Below are positions 6,736 through 14,071 of a DNA stretch of 28,153 nucleotides, piece by piece. The DNA comes from a virus. Under the pieces are notes generated by a model. The model did not search any database, was not told where the DNA came from, and saw nothing but the letters and a program-made list of their open reading frames with translations. The position numbers and the translations under genes are program-made. Every line of letters starts with the position of its first letter. Within the stretch, counting starts at the first letter, position 1. The stretch covers positions 1 through 28,153 of the IMG/VR virus record IMGVR_UViG_3300028392_001475; one strand, 5' to 3'.

Positions 6736-8503
6736 GTATTTTCTTTATTTTACTAAATGTTCCTTCGTCTTCCAACTGAACATCTGGATAATTTATTTTG
6801 TTTGGAAGTTCTTGTTTATTGCTTCCTTTTGATGAACCTTTTGGGTTGTCTTTTTTAGAATCTTGTTTTGGTTGTGCAGTAGATTGCTGAGGTGTCATTT
6901 TTGTCTGCAACGACATCTGTTTTTTCATCATATCATATTGCTGATCATTCTGAATGTCGCCAATCATCTGCTGTTGTGCAACAGTATTTGTAACTTCTGT
7001 GGGAATCCCAAGACCCTCTTTCTTCTCTTTTTCAATTTCTTTCTGCATCAACTTGATTTCGTCGTCTGACATACGCAATACGCTGCGTTGAATCCAGGCT
7101 TGAGAATAATATCTGCCCGTATATGAATCGACTTGTTCTAAAAGACCCAATCTTTCTTTCATTAATTCAGCTTCTTTCAATTCCGTGAAATTGTTGTCTT
7201 GAATGAAATCATAGTGAATTTGTTCTTTAAATAACTCCCATTCTTCTGAAGTACATATACCCTTCAGTACACACTGGGCCCTAAGTGCTTGATCAAATAA
7301 ATCAGAAAATCTATTGCGAAGTCTCGCTACAAATTTTGAAAACTTTAATTCGTCTCTGGTGACTTCAGCGACTCTTCCAATAGTAAAACCTGATGTTTCT
7401 GGATTTAATCTACCAACAGGAACATTGAGTGCCTTATATAATTTCTTTTCAAAATACTTTACGTCTTCCAGTTCACCTAGATTTTGTCCACCAGGTAAGG
7501 TGGAGATCTCTGTACCCTTACCACCCTCTCTTCTTGGTAACCAGAAGTCTTCCATCATGGAAAGAAACTTCCTGTCGTCACGAACTTCACCAGTGTTTGC
7601 ATCATATACAAGTTTGTTCTTGTATTTGACCATGATATCACGCATATATTGTTCTGCCTTCTGTTTAGGAAGATTACCAACATCGATGTAAAAAATTCTA
7701 CGTTCAGGTGCGCGAGAGATACGGTAGATAACCGTTGCATCTTCAATCATACGCAACTGATTTAATGGCTTAATTGCTTTATGTAAATAAGAAAGTACCA
7801 CAGCGCGTCTTGAATCCATAAGACCTGATACGACAGATATAATAGAATCTGTAGTAATACGGACACCTAGAGGACCATAGTTGGACGAAGATCCCGAAAC
7901 AACCTTATCATTATAGATGTAATATTCGTTAACAACATCCATAATTTCAGCGCCGGTTTTTTCATCTTTTCTTTTTTTGATTTCCCTAACCTTTCTTAAT
8001 TTTCTAGGATCAATATATCGAAGTTCTTTGACCCCCGCCATTGGATTTTCTCTGTCGATAATAATATGATAGTTCATTCTACCATCAATATAATATCTAC
8101 GGAAAATATCATGGGACATGTTGTTGAAATTCAACATTCGGAGAATAGTTTGAAACTCTTCTCGAATTGAGTTTTTAATTCTGTCTGGTTGTTTTAAATT
8201 GTCCAGAACAATATTGATGGTGACTCCATCATCATCTTGACAAATGGCCTCATTCACAATATCATCAATGGCAGATTCAATTTCTGGTTGCATTGCCATT
8301 TCCCTATATCGAGAAATTAATTCAACTTCATTTTTGGCTGTACCATCCAAATCAACGTAAGTGCCATAATATGCTGCCGATGTAATGGTGAGAGCACCAT
8401 CATCGTTCTGTGGTGGAGTAAACGATTGCTGAACCGCATTATCAAGATCAGTCTTGTTGCGAGCAATCGAAAAACCAAAAAGCGAAAATTTATTACTTGC
8501 CAT
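6731..8503 (-). CDS. 20: Portal protein gp20
   Basis: A 590-residue portal vertex subunit (T4 gp20 is 524), forming the ring through which DNA is packaged and to which the neck attaches. Characteristic segments include LISRYREMAMQPEIESAID, IDGRMNYHIIIDRENP, GIKELRYIDPRKLRKVRE-like text, the crown/wing region with IEDATVIYRISRAPERRIFYIDVG and LPKQKAEQYMRDIM, and LNVPVGRLNPE. The C-terminal about 90 residues are Gln/Lys/Ser-rich and probably disordered. The ATG at 8503 (MASNKF) is chosen because AAAGG precedes it; extending to an upstream in-frame ATG at 8548 would translate through a strong hairpin. Confidence 0.96.
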   Translation of the reverse strand: MASNKFSLFGFSIARNKTDLDNAVQQSFTPPQNDDGALTITSAAYYGTYVDLDGTAKNEVELISRYREMAMQPEIESAIDDIVNEAICQDDDGVTINIVLDNLKQPDRIKNSIREEFQTILRMLNFNNMSHDIFRRYYIDGRMNYHIIIDRENPMAGVKELRYIDPRKLRKVREIKKRKDEKTGAEIMDVVNEYYIYNDKVVSGSSSNYGPLGVRITTDSIISVVSGLMDSRRAVVLSYLHKAIKPLNQLRMIEDATVIYRISRAPERRIFYIDVGNLPKQKAEQYMRDIMVKYKNKLVYDANTGEVRDDRKFLSMMEDFWLPRREGGKGTEISTLPGGQNLGELEDVKYFEKKLYKALNVPVGRLNPETSGFTIGRVAEVTRDELKFSKFVARLRNRFSDLFDQALRAQCVLKGICTSEEWELFKEQIHYDFIQDNNFTELKEAELMKERLGLLEQVDSYTGRYYSQAWIQRSVLRMSDDEIKLMQKEIEKEKKEGLGIPTEVTNTVAQQQMIGDIQNDQQYDMMKKQMSLQTKMTPQQSTAQPKQDSKKDNPKGSSKGSNKQELPNKINYPDVQLEDEGTFSKIKKIL

Positions 8504-8523
8504 GTTTGCCTTTATATCAAGAT

Positions 8524-8549
8524 AATGGAGGACCTTCCGATCCTCCATT
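8524..8549 (-). terminator. Strong intercistronic hairpin between genes 19 and 20
   Basis: On the minus strand AATGGAGGATC and GGTCCTCCATT pair over 11 bp (one T-G wobble) closing on a GGAA loop, a GNRA-type tetraloop. There is no U tract after it, so it may be an attenuator, an mRNA 3'-end stabiliser for gene 19, or an RNase processing site rather than a full terminator. It lies 14 bases after the gene 19 stop and 21 bases before the gene 20 ATG. Confidence 0.6.
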
Positions 8550-8563
8550 TTGTTATTACATCA

Positions 8564-9106
8564 TTAAGTAGTAGTATTGGATTCCCAGTACTGATATGCA
8601 AATGTCACTGAATATTCTTCAATTGTATCATTCGAGCTCCAATCAAGATCGATCGGAGCAACATCAATCGGGAACATACCAACGAAAGAATATGTCTTTA
8701 TGCCATCACCTGATTTTCCATACTGTGTAACGTCGGCGTCTGAAGTGTAACTTGTAGGATTTAATGCCGCAGAACTGCGAACATTACCCGCATGACTGTT
8801 GACGTTGTTCATCCAAACTTCAAGTGCATTGCGAATGGAAAAATCTTCATCGTTGATGATTTGAAGTGTCCAATCTGCAAAAGTTCTGTTTCCTGCAAAC
8901 TTCAGTTCACGTCCAAAATAGTAAACAGGAACAGTGCCGATAGAAGAGCCTGGAAGTTGTGCTGCTCTAGCCATGAAAGATATCTTTCTACTTGGAGCGG
9001 ACACAGTATTCAGAATCGTTGGAAATGTTAGATTTACTTGAAATAGATTGGGACGGGCTCCGTCACCAACCATATTCGATCTAAATGCAGCTACGTTAAA
9101 TGCCAT
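8564..9106 (-). CDS. 19: Tail tube protein gp19
   Basis: A 180-residue tail tube subunit (T4 gp19 is 163) that stacks as hexamers inside the contractile sheath. Recognisable pieces: ARPNLFQVNLTFP near the N-terminus, MARAAQLPGSSIGTVPVYYFGRELKFAGNRTFADWTLQI at about 45-85, a FSIRNALEVWMNNVN helix, and the C-terminal strand DWSSNDTIEEYSVTFAYQYWE. Position directly after the sheath gene 18 matches T4. A TAGGAG ribosome binding site precedes the ATG, and AATAAATA overlaps the gene 18 stop. It shares the tube fold with the gp3-like gene in this window. Confidence 0.96.
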   Translation of the reverse strand: MAFNVAAFRSNMVGDGARPNLFQVNLTFPTILNTVSAPSRKISFMARAAQLPGSSIGTVPVYYFGRELKFAGNRTFADWTLQIINDEDFSIRNALEVWMNNVNSHAGNVRSSAALNPTSYTSDADVTQYGKSGDGIKTYSFVGMFPIDVAPIDLDWSSNDTIEEYSVTFAYQYWESNTTT

Positions 9107-9128
9107 CTTTATTCTCCTATTATTTCTT

Positions 9129-9136
9129 TATTTATT
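9129..9136 (-). promoter_or_regulatory. Candidate late promoter AATAAATA (gene 19)
   Basis: AATAAATA on the minus strand, formed partly by the gene 18 stop codon, 22 bases before the gene 19 ATG. The geometry resembles that of the exact TATAAATA boxes before genes 3 and 67. Confidence 0.45.
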
Positions 9137-10823
9137 AAGCAGCACCAACGATAGTCTTGAAATCAACACCAGTACCAACCGCAACAAAATTCAACTGAAT
9201 ATAGTTGATTGAACGTGCTGGTTTGATGTAGATATCACCAACAAACTGATTACTATCAATGACTTGTCCAGTATTATTTGTTCCATCACAAACTACCTTA
9301 AAGTCTGTAATGCCACGGCGGCCCTGAACATCTCTCAAGAATGGAGTTACTAATGCAACAAATTGTGCTCTTGTGAACTCGTCATTCAATTCAAACAGAG
9401 AATATTGTGAAGCTTTCGCAATTGCCTTTTCAAGTACAATGAACAGTCTGCGAACATTAATTCTATCGAATGCTGACGGTTTGGATTGCAGCGTTTTGTC
9501 ACCGAACAGTACAATTCCCTGACCAGTGAAAGAAACAACAGGATTAACACCCAAAGCATATAAACCGTCTCTAAATGTTTTAGATGGATTCCAAGATAAC
9601 TTGATTGCGTTCTTGATTCCGCCACGATTAAATCCTGCGGGTGAATACCATGGATCTTGTGCTGTGTCTGTTGATGCACAAAGACCAGCAATATCTGAAT
9701 TTAAAGGAACCCAGCGATATACGTTGTTATAAACATCGAATTGATATTTCCATCCGGAATCCGCAACAACATAAGATGATGATCTTGCAAGAGATCCTAA
9801 CCAAGATTGTATTCCTGCATATTCAATACCCAAATTATTGACAACCGTTTCATATGGCGGAGAAATGAATGCTACGCAATCTTTTCTCACATTTACAATA
9901 TTGTCAATAACATGTTGTTGTGTTGGTGTGCTAACTGGACCAGTAATCAACAAAGAAATGTCATAAGTTTCTTTGTTTTCAAAAATCGACCAACCATCAT
10001 TGATGTCTGAATTTGATGGTAACGAATCTGAACCTCCAGTCAAATTGAATTTAATCAACTTTGGTGAAATTGGATCAAAAATGGTTCCCGAAGCAGATTG
10101 TCCCCAAGTAGTACTTGTATTGGAATAGTCAACAGAATCAACAGCGTAGATATATCTAGAACTATTGAAAATGACTTGTTTGTAGTAGTTTGAAGAACCG
10201 CTGTTCAAATTTACTGCATCTACAGCTTTCGATACGAACGGAAAGGTTTCTAGAACAGTATTCTTTATTCCAGTAAAGAGTCCACCAGCATCTGTAACGA
10301 CGATATGAATTTCATCATTTGCACCACCTAGATTTGCAACGTAATCTGAAGTGCCTGGCGCGGAAGTGAAAATGTCTGATCGTGCAGTATTACCTGTATC
10401 GATAACCGTAACAGAAAGTGAATTTCCTAATGCACCAGGATAACGAGATATGAATGCGCCATATGTATTCATATTGTTTGTGGACAAAAGAGTATCTCCG
10501 AATACACTACTGTTCTTAATTTGTACAGCGCCTGTGGTGTTTGAAGATGCATTCAGAGACGATGTGCCGACAGCACGAATAACACTCAGATTATTTCCGT
10601 ATGCAAGGAAGTTTGCAGCTGAAAAGAAAGATGTTGCGGTATTGGAATCTGGTGTTCCAAAAGTTTTAGATAAAGTAATCTCACTGTCAACCAGAATGAC
10701 TTGATTTGCTGGACCCCACTTGAATGCTCCAACGTATGCTCCAGCAGTAGTTAAAACCGAAGGTACGACCGTAGTTAGGTCGATTTCGGATACATTAATG
10801 CCGGGAGAAATTTGATATCCCAT
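9135..10823 (-). CDS. 18: Contractile tail sheath protein gp18
   Basis: A 562-residue sheath subunit (T4 gp18 is 659). Strong family signatures: MGYQISPGINVSEIDLTTVVP and TTAGAYVGAFKWGPANQ at the N-terminus, and the conserved C-terminal core containing FVIVLEKAIAKASQYSLFELNDEFTRAQF-like text, PFLRDVQGRRGITDFKVVCD, and GDIYIKPARSINYIQLNFVAV, which forms the inner domain contacting the tube. The middle, about residues 90-300, is the variable surface domain and is shorter than in T4. Ribosome binding site AAGGAG precedes the ATG. The spacer to gene 17 is 72 bases. Confidence 0.97.
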   Translation of the reverse strand: MGYQISPGINVSEIDLTTVVPSVLTTAGAYVGAFKWGPANQVILVDSEITLSKTFGTPDSNTATSFFSAANFLAYGNNLSVIRAVGTSSLNASSNTTGAVQIKNSSVFGDTLLSTNNMNTYGAFISRYPGALGNSLSVTVIDTGNTARSDIFTSAPGTSDYVANLGGANDEIHIVVTDAGGLFTGIKNTVLETFPFVSKAVDAVNLNSGSSNYYKQVIFNSSRYIYAVDSVDYSNTSTTWGQSASGTIFDPISPKLIKFNLTGGSDSLPSNSDINDGWSIFENKETYDISLLITGPVSTPTQQHVIDNIVNVRKDCVAFISPPYETVVNNLGIEYAGIQSWLGSLARSSSYVVADSGWKYQFDVYNNVYRWVPLNSDIAGLCASTDTAQDPWYSPAGFNRGGIKNAIKLSWNPSKTFRDGLYALGVNPVVSFTGQGIVLFGDKTLQSKPSAFDRINVRRLFIVLEKAIAKASQYSLFELNDEFTRAQFVALVTPFLRDVQGRRGITDFKVVCDGTNNTGQVIDSNQFVGDIYIKPARSINYIQLNFVAVGTGVDFKTIVGAA

Positions 10824-10876
10824 TTTAATCTCCTTAAATTATTATAGGTTTTTTGGTAAATTGTATACCATAGCGA

Positions 10877-10884
10877 TATTTATT
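10877..10884 (-). promoter_or_regulatory. Candidate late promoter AATAAATA (gene 18)
   Basis: AATAAATA on the minus strand in the 72-base spacer between the terminase C-half and gene 18, 54 bases before the gene 18 ATG. One mismatch to the T4 late box. Confidence 0.4.
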
Positions 10885-10895
10885 AATAGGTGAAT

Positions 10896-12110
10896 TTACA
10901 TTCTAAGCAAACGATTTCCGTCAAACTGCCAATGTGAATATTTATTTTCATCATTCAATGAAGAAACATGCCAAACATCTCCATCCATCACTTCATATTG
11001 ACCATCTTCTAATCCATTATCTATAATAGGAGCAGGCATCATATCTTCATCATGTTGATTCATACTCTCTAACTGAATTTGCTTTCTTAGATCGTGGGTT
11101 ACTATTTCTCTGAAATATTTCTGAGTTGTTGCCCATGCAAAAATTACCATAGACATAACTAAGTCATCATTTGCACCTTCTTCCGCAGAAAACGAGTTCT
11201 TATTTGCAACGAACGTTGTCAACTCGGAATAAGTATCAAAATCATTTACTATGAGTTTGTCACCCTCAATCAATGTCTTCAAATTGGAACATCCAATTCT
11301 CTTTACTTGAGGAGACATTTTTAAACCCAACTGAACACCTCTAGCAAATCCTGCTGATAACTGTTGGGGTTTCTTGTTGCCGGTAAACACTTTCATTAGA
11401 TTTTCATATTCTAATTCATGATGCAGTTGATCAGCAACCTGTGGATTATTATTTATTTCAACAATAATGTATGCATCATTATATAGTCTTGCCGCATTGT
11501 ATATAATGGTGGGAAACAACATTAATGGTATCGTGGGACTTTTGTATGTTGCGACTTGTCGATATGGTGTTTCAGAGATATCGAATACATTGAATGCGGA
11601 AGAATCCAAATTTCTGCCTTCCGATGGATCCACAGTGATGCAATATAGATGACTTTTTTTAATATCGTCTCCATTTTCTGTCACAGGATATTCATAAATT
11701 TTGAGATCGTCGTGTTCAGATATGTGATCTCGATAATGCATCATTTGTAGTTTATGACCAGATATCAGAGTATTGGAACTACCCAAGAAATGGGTATTGT
11801 GTGAGACAACACCATTGGAATAATAACTTGAGTGATTTTCTACACCAACCGGATCAAATACTTCAAATTCACCGACAACATAAGATAGATTGGTTACCTT
11901 TTTTCCGGATACATCCTCGTGTATATCCAAATCTCTTGCAAAAACATAACCAGTTTTTGTCAATACCGCATGGTTGGCTGAACATTCCAGTAATGTGCCA
12001 TCATCAAAATTGATAGTATATAATCTATCTACTATTTTTTTCTGCACACCATAAAAGTTTTCATAACCAGTTGGTGTTTTTATTTGGAATCTATTATTCT
12101 TCTTGAACAT
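10896..12110 (-). CDS. 17 (C-terminal fragment): Large terminase gp17, C-terminal half fused to a C-intein
   Basis: A 404-residue protein. Residues 1-105 are a C-intein: block B-like SANH (44-47), block F FDPVGVENHSSYY, and block G NGVVSHN ending in the catalytic His104-Asn105. Residues 106-404 are the C-extein, beginning with the splicing nucleophile Thr106, then HFLGSSNTLISG, and carrying the RNase H-like packaging nuclease: Asp161 in ITVDPSEG, Glu218 in IIVEINNNP, and Asp315/316 in GANDDLV, matching T4 gp17 Asp401, Glu458, Asp542. The gene overlaps the end of the HNH gene by 17 bases and has no clear ribosome binding site, so translation is probably coupled to it. Without splicing the half lacks the ATPase motor. 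Alternative reading as a pseudogene is unlikely because all motifs are intact. Confidence 0.94.
   Translation of the reverse strand: MFKKNNRFQIKTPTGYENFYGVQKKIVDRLYTINFDDGTLLECSANHAVLTKTGYVFARDLDIHEDVSGKKVTNLSYVVGEFEVFDPVGVENHSSYYSNGVVSHNTHFLGSSNTLISGHKLQMMHYRDHISEHDDLKIYEYPVTENGDDIKKSHLYCITVDPSEGRNLDSSAFNVFDISETPYRQVATYKSPTIPLMLFPTIIYNAARLYNDAYIIVEINNNPQVADQLHHELEYENLMKVFTGNKKPQQLSAGFARGVQLGLKMSPQVKRIGCSNLKTLIEGDKLIVNDFDTYSELTTFVANKNSFSAEEGANDDLVMSMVIFAWATTQKYFREIVTHDLRKQIQLESMNQHDEDMMPAPIIDNGLEDGQYEVMDGDVWHVSSLNDENKYSHWQFDGNRLLRM
11796..12110 (-). other. C-intein of an atypically split terminase intein (105 residues)
   Basis: Starts MFKKNNRFQIKTPTGYENF and ends YSNGVVSHN before Thr. From memory it resembles the C-part of the AceL-TerL split intein (104 residues, starting MFRTNTN and ending ITNGVVSHN) found in an Antarctic lake metagenome. 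It carries most of the Hint fold, the opposite of the usual large-N/small-C split. Confidence 0.9.
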
Positions 12111-12675
12111 GTTTTTTCATTAGTGCAATAACTGCTTGTACTGTCACATTGTATTCCTTTGATATTTTTTCACAGAACGCTCTTTTGTATGTGAATAATT
12201 TACCATTTCTTTGGACTTTATTAATTCTATCATCATCAATATCAATTCTATTGTTGTATTGATTTAGTATTGTTTGAGTGATATTGTCGTTTAATGGTCC
12301 AACATTTCTATTGCTGGAACCCATACTCCGTCTTGCATCTTCAGATAAATTCAATTTGTATCCAGATTTTCCTTTATTCCAAGGTATTGTTCCTTTTTTC
12401 ACACCACCAACTCCTGGTCTTTTTATACCAGTTTGTATTTGTGATAAATGCTCGGGTGGCAATTCCATTCTTTTTGCGATCATAACACAAGCACCATAAT
12501 CACCTTGTTCATAATGAATATCATAGTGTTCTTTTATTGATACACACAAAAGATTTTCAATATGGTTATTATTTCTGTCACCATCTTTGTGATGAATTTC
12601 ATAAGAACGACCATCTTCATCCATCGGAATGGGGCCGTAATAATGTTCCCATATTTTTCTATATGATTTTGACAT
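12094..12675 (-). CDS. Free-standing HNH homing endonuclease with NUMOD3
   Basis: A 193-residue protein lying between the two halves of the terminase gene. The HNH nuclease motif is YEIHHKDGDRNNNHIENL followed by EH (His28/His29, Asn-rich turn, His50). A NUMOD3-type DNA-binding module follows (GTIPWNKGKSG, about 96-105), and the last 50 residues look like a helix-turn-helix (KISKEYNVTVQAVIALMKK). Such enzymes cut intein- or intron-less alleles at a specific site so that repair copies the element. Here the presumed target is an intact gene 17. It has its own TATAAATA promoter in the 48-base spacer but only a weak ribosome binding site. Its 3' end overlaps the C-intein start by 17 bases. Confidence 0.92.
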   Translation of the reverse strand: MSKSYRKIWEHYYGPIPMDEDGRSYEIHHKDGDRNNNHIENLLCVSIKEHYDIHYEQGDYGACVMIAKRMELPPEHLSQIQTGIKRPGVGGVKKGTIPWNKGKSGYKLNLSEDARRSMGSSNRNVGPLNDNITQTILNQYNNRIDIDDDRINKVQRNGKLFTYKRAFCEKISKEYNVTVQAVIALMKKHVQEE

Positions 12676-12698
12676 GGTTGTTTTCTGGATATTTTTAT

Positions 12699-12706
12699 TA
12701 TTTATA
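12699..12706 (-). promoter_or_regulatory. T4-type late promoter TATAAATA (HNH gene / terminase C-half)
   Basis: Exact TATAAATA on the minus strand in the short spacer between the stop of the N-half of gene 17 and the HNH ATG (24 bases before it). It would transcribe the endonuclease and the C-half separately from the N-half. Confidence 0.65.
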
Positions 12707-12723
12707 AACCAAAAAACAATGTC

Positions 12724-13620
12724 TCAAATAAAATCATATAAGTCTCTCATTCTTATTTTAAATATTTCATTTGTAACAACATCTTTTATTTCAACAAGTG
12801 TGTTACCATCAACACATTCGAATTCCTGGGCAAACTGCCTTTCGGAAGTATTGCGAATTGTTTCTTCTTTCCAGTCTTCATCTCTACCTGGAACATGTGA
12901 CCAGTGAATTTCGAATGGAACATAATTGCTTCTTTTCTCTACAGCATCTTGCCATAGTTTATAGAATAGATTCATACCGTTTGGTGTTGAAACGATAATG
13001 ATCTTTGTTTTCTTACCGGATGAGATAACGGGATAAACAGCAGTAAAGAATTCGTTTGCAATGTTGTTTGGTACGAATGCAAATTCGTCCAAGAATACTA
13101 GATTGAATGAACCACCACGAATTGCGGAAGATGATGTGGATGATGCAATAATCTTTGATTTGTTCTCAAGTACAACCGTGCCTTTGTTCCACGTATCAAC
13201 ACCTTGTTGTAACCAGTCTGGTAAATTTTCATATGCCAATTGATACTTACCTAAGATATCTCTTGCATTTTGTCCTTTGTTGGCCAAAATGGCAATATTC
13301 TGTTCATTATGAAAAAGTGACATCCACAACATATATGCTACAGTTGTTGTGGTTTTACCAACCTGTCTTGGGCACTTGGTGATAACAAAACGATTATCTT
13401 TGAACATGGATAACATGCTCTTTTGGAAATCCCACATATCAAATTTGATCAGACCTTCATCAACATTGATGATGTGAATATAATTCGTTGCAAAATATAC
13501 AGGATCAGCTGCACATTTTTTATATTCTTCTATCTGTTGTTTGGAGTAATTTGTATTTACTCCAGTTCGTTTCAGTAGTGGATTGTCTCTATATGAATCT
13601 TGTGGACGCAATTCTGCCAT
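12724..13620 (-). CDS. 17 (N-terminal fragment): Large terminase gp17, N-terminal ATPase half fused to an N-intein
   Basis: A 298-residue protein. Residues 1-268 are the packaging motor ATPase: Walker A PRQVGKTT (84-91), Walker B LVFLDEF (174-180), and coupling motif STPNG (211-215), all as in T4 gp17, ending in RNTSERQFAQEFE. T4-like proteins continue here with CEFLGSSNTLI; instead residues 269-298 are an N-intein starting Cys269-VDGNTLVEI and ending in a stop. Trans-splicing with the downstream C-half would give a 567-residue terminase (T4: 610). The start overlaps the gene 16 stop by one base (TAATG). The break lies at the hinge between ATPase and nuclease domains, so each half is a foldable domain. 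Confidence 0.95.
   Translation of the reverse strand: MAELRPQDSYRDNPLLKRTGVNTNYSKQQIEEYKKCAADPVYFATNYIHIINVDEGLIKFDMWDFQKSMLSMFKDNRFVITKCPRQVGKTTTTVAYMLWMSLFHNEQNIAILANKGQNARDILGKYQLAYENLPDWLQQGVDTWNKGTVVLENKSKIIASSTSSSAIRGGSFNLVFLDEFAFVPNNIANEFFTAVYPVISSGKKTKIIIVSTPNGMNLFYKLWQDAVEKRSNYVPFEIHWSHVPGRDEDWKEETIRNTSERQFAQEFECVDGNTLVEIKDVVTNEIFKIRMRDLYDFI
12727..12816 (-). other. N-intein of the split terminase intein (30 residues)
   Basis: Begins with the nucleophilic Cys (codon 12816-12814), block A pattern C-V-D-G-N-T-L-V, and ends at a natural stop codon after DLYDFI. At 30 residues it is far shorter than usual N-inteins (about 90-100). The remembered AceL-TerL N-part (25 residues, starting CVYGDTMVE and containing EDLY) is similar. 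Confidence 0.9.
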
Positions 13621-14057
13621 TACGAATCATCCTTTAACAATTTATTCAAGTCAGCCGCAGTGCCCACAAATATGGCTTTGTCGATTTTAGTATCGCCTGC
13701 TTTCTGTTTATTATTGTCCATATCCCGCATTTGTTTCTGTATGGTTAGAAGTTCTTTATTAGCATCTACCATATTTTTTAACAGTCCAGCGTATACTTCA
13801 AATGCTCGAGGATGTTGTCCTTCTCTGGCGATTTGGAGAAGTTCTTCCATTGCATCTCTGCCATTGTCAATTAAATCTTGGAGATTAGTTCGCGATTGTT
13901 CGTACGCATCAACCAGATCTCCTTTTAGATCTGGTTCAAGGTCATTCGATCTGGGCGCAGGAGTTAATGTGACTTGTTTATCTTTATCAATGTTGGGATT
14001 ACCTTGGAAAGGTGTCACATCAAAAATTTCTTCTATACTTTTTTCAAATTTTGACAT
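13620..14057 (-). CDS. 16: Small terminase subunit gp16
   Basis: A 145-residue protein (T4 gp16 is 164) that recognises DNA and stimulates the gp17 ATPase. Typical features: an N-terminal stretch SIEEIFDVTP, a long central coiled-coil region with LVDAYEQSRTNLQDLIDNGRDAMEELLQIAR, the conserved HPRAFEVYAGLLKNMVDANKELL, and the C-terminal KAIFVGTAADLNKLLK, which matches the gp17-contacting tail of T4-like gp16 proteins. Coupled to gene 17 by a one-base overlap. Only a weak ribosome binding site is visible. Confidence 0.94.
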   Translation of the reverse strand: MSKFEKSIEEIFDVTPFQGNPNIDKDKQVTLTPAPRSNDLEPDLKGDLVDAYEQSRTNLQDLIDNGRDAMEELLQIAREGQHPRAFEVYAGLLKNMVDANKELLTIQKQMRDMDNNKQKAGDTKIDKAIFVGTAADLNKLLKDDS

Positions 14058-14071
14058 AATAATCCATTTTA

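Noticed and set aside
8504-8548. Longer portal start at the in-frame ATG at 8548
   Set aside because: That extension lies in the strong hairpin and has no ribosome binding site, whereas the ATG at 8503 has AAAGG at suitable distance.
12094-12816. Group I intron or frameshifted pseudogene interrupting gene 17
   Set aside because: Both halves carry intein splice motifs in frame with the extein (Cys1 and His-Asn/Thr), have their own start and stop codons, and all terminase catalytic residues are intact.
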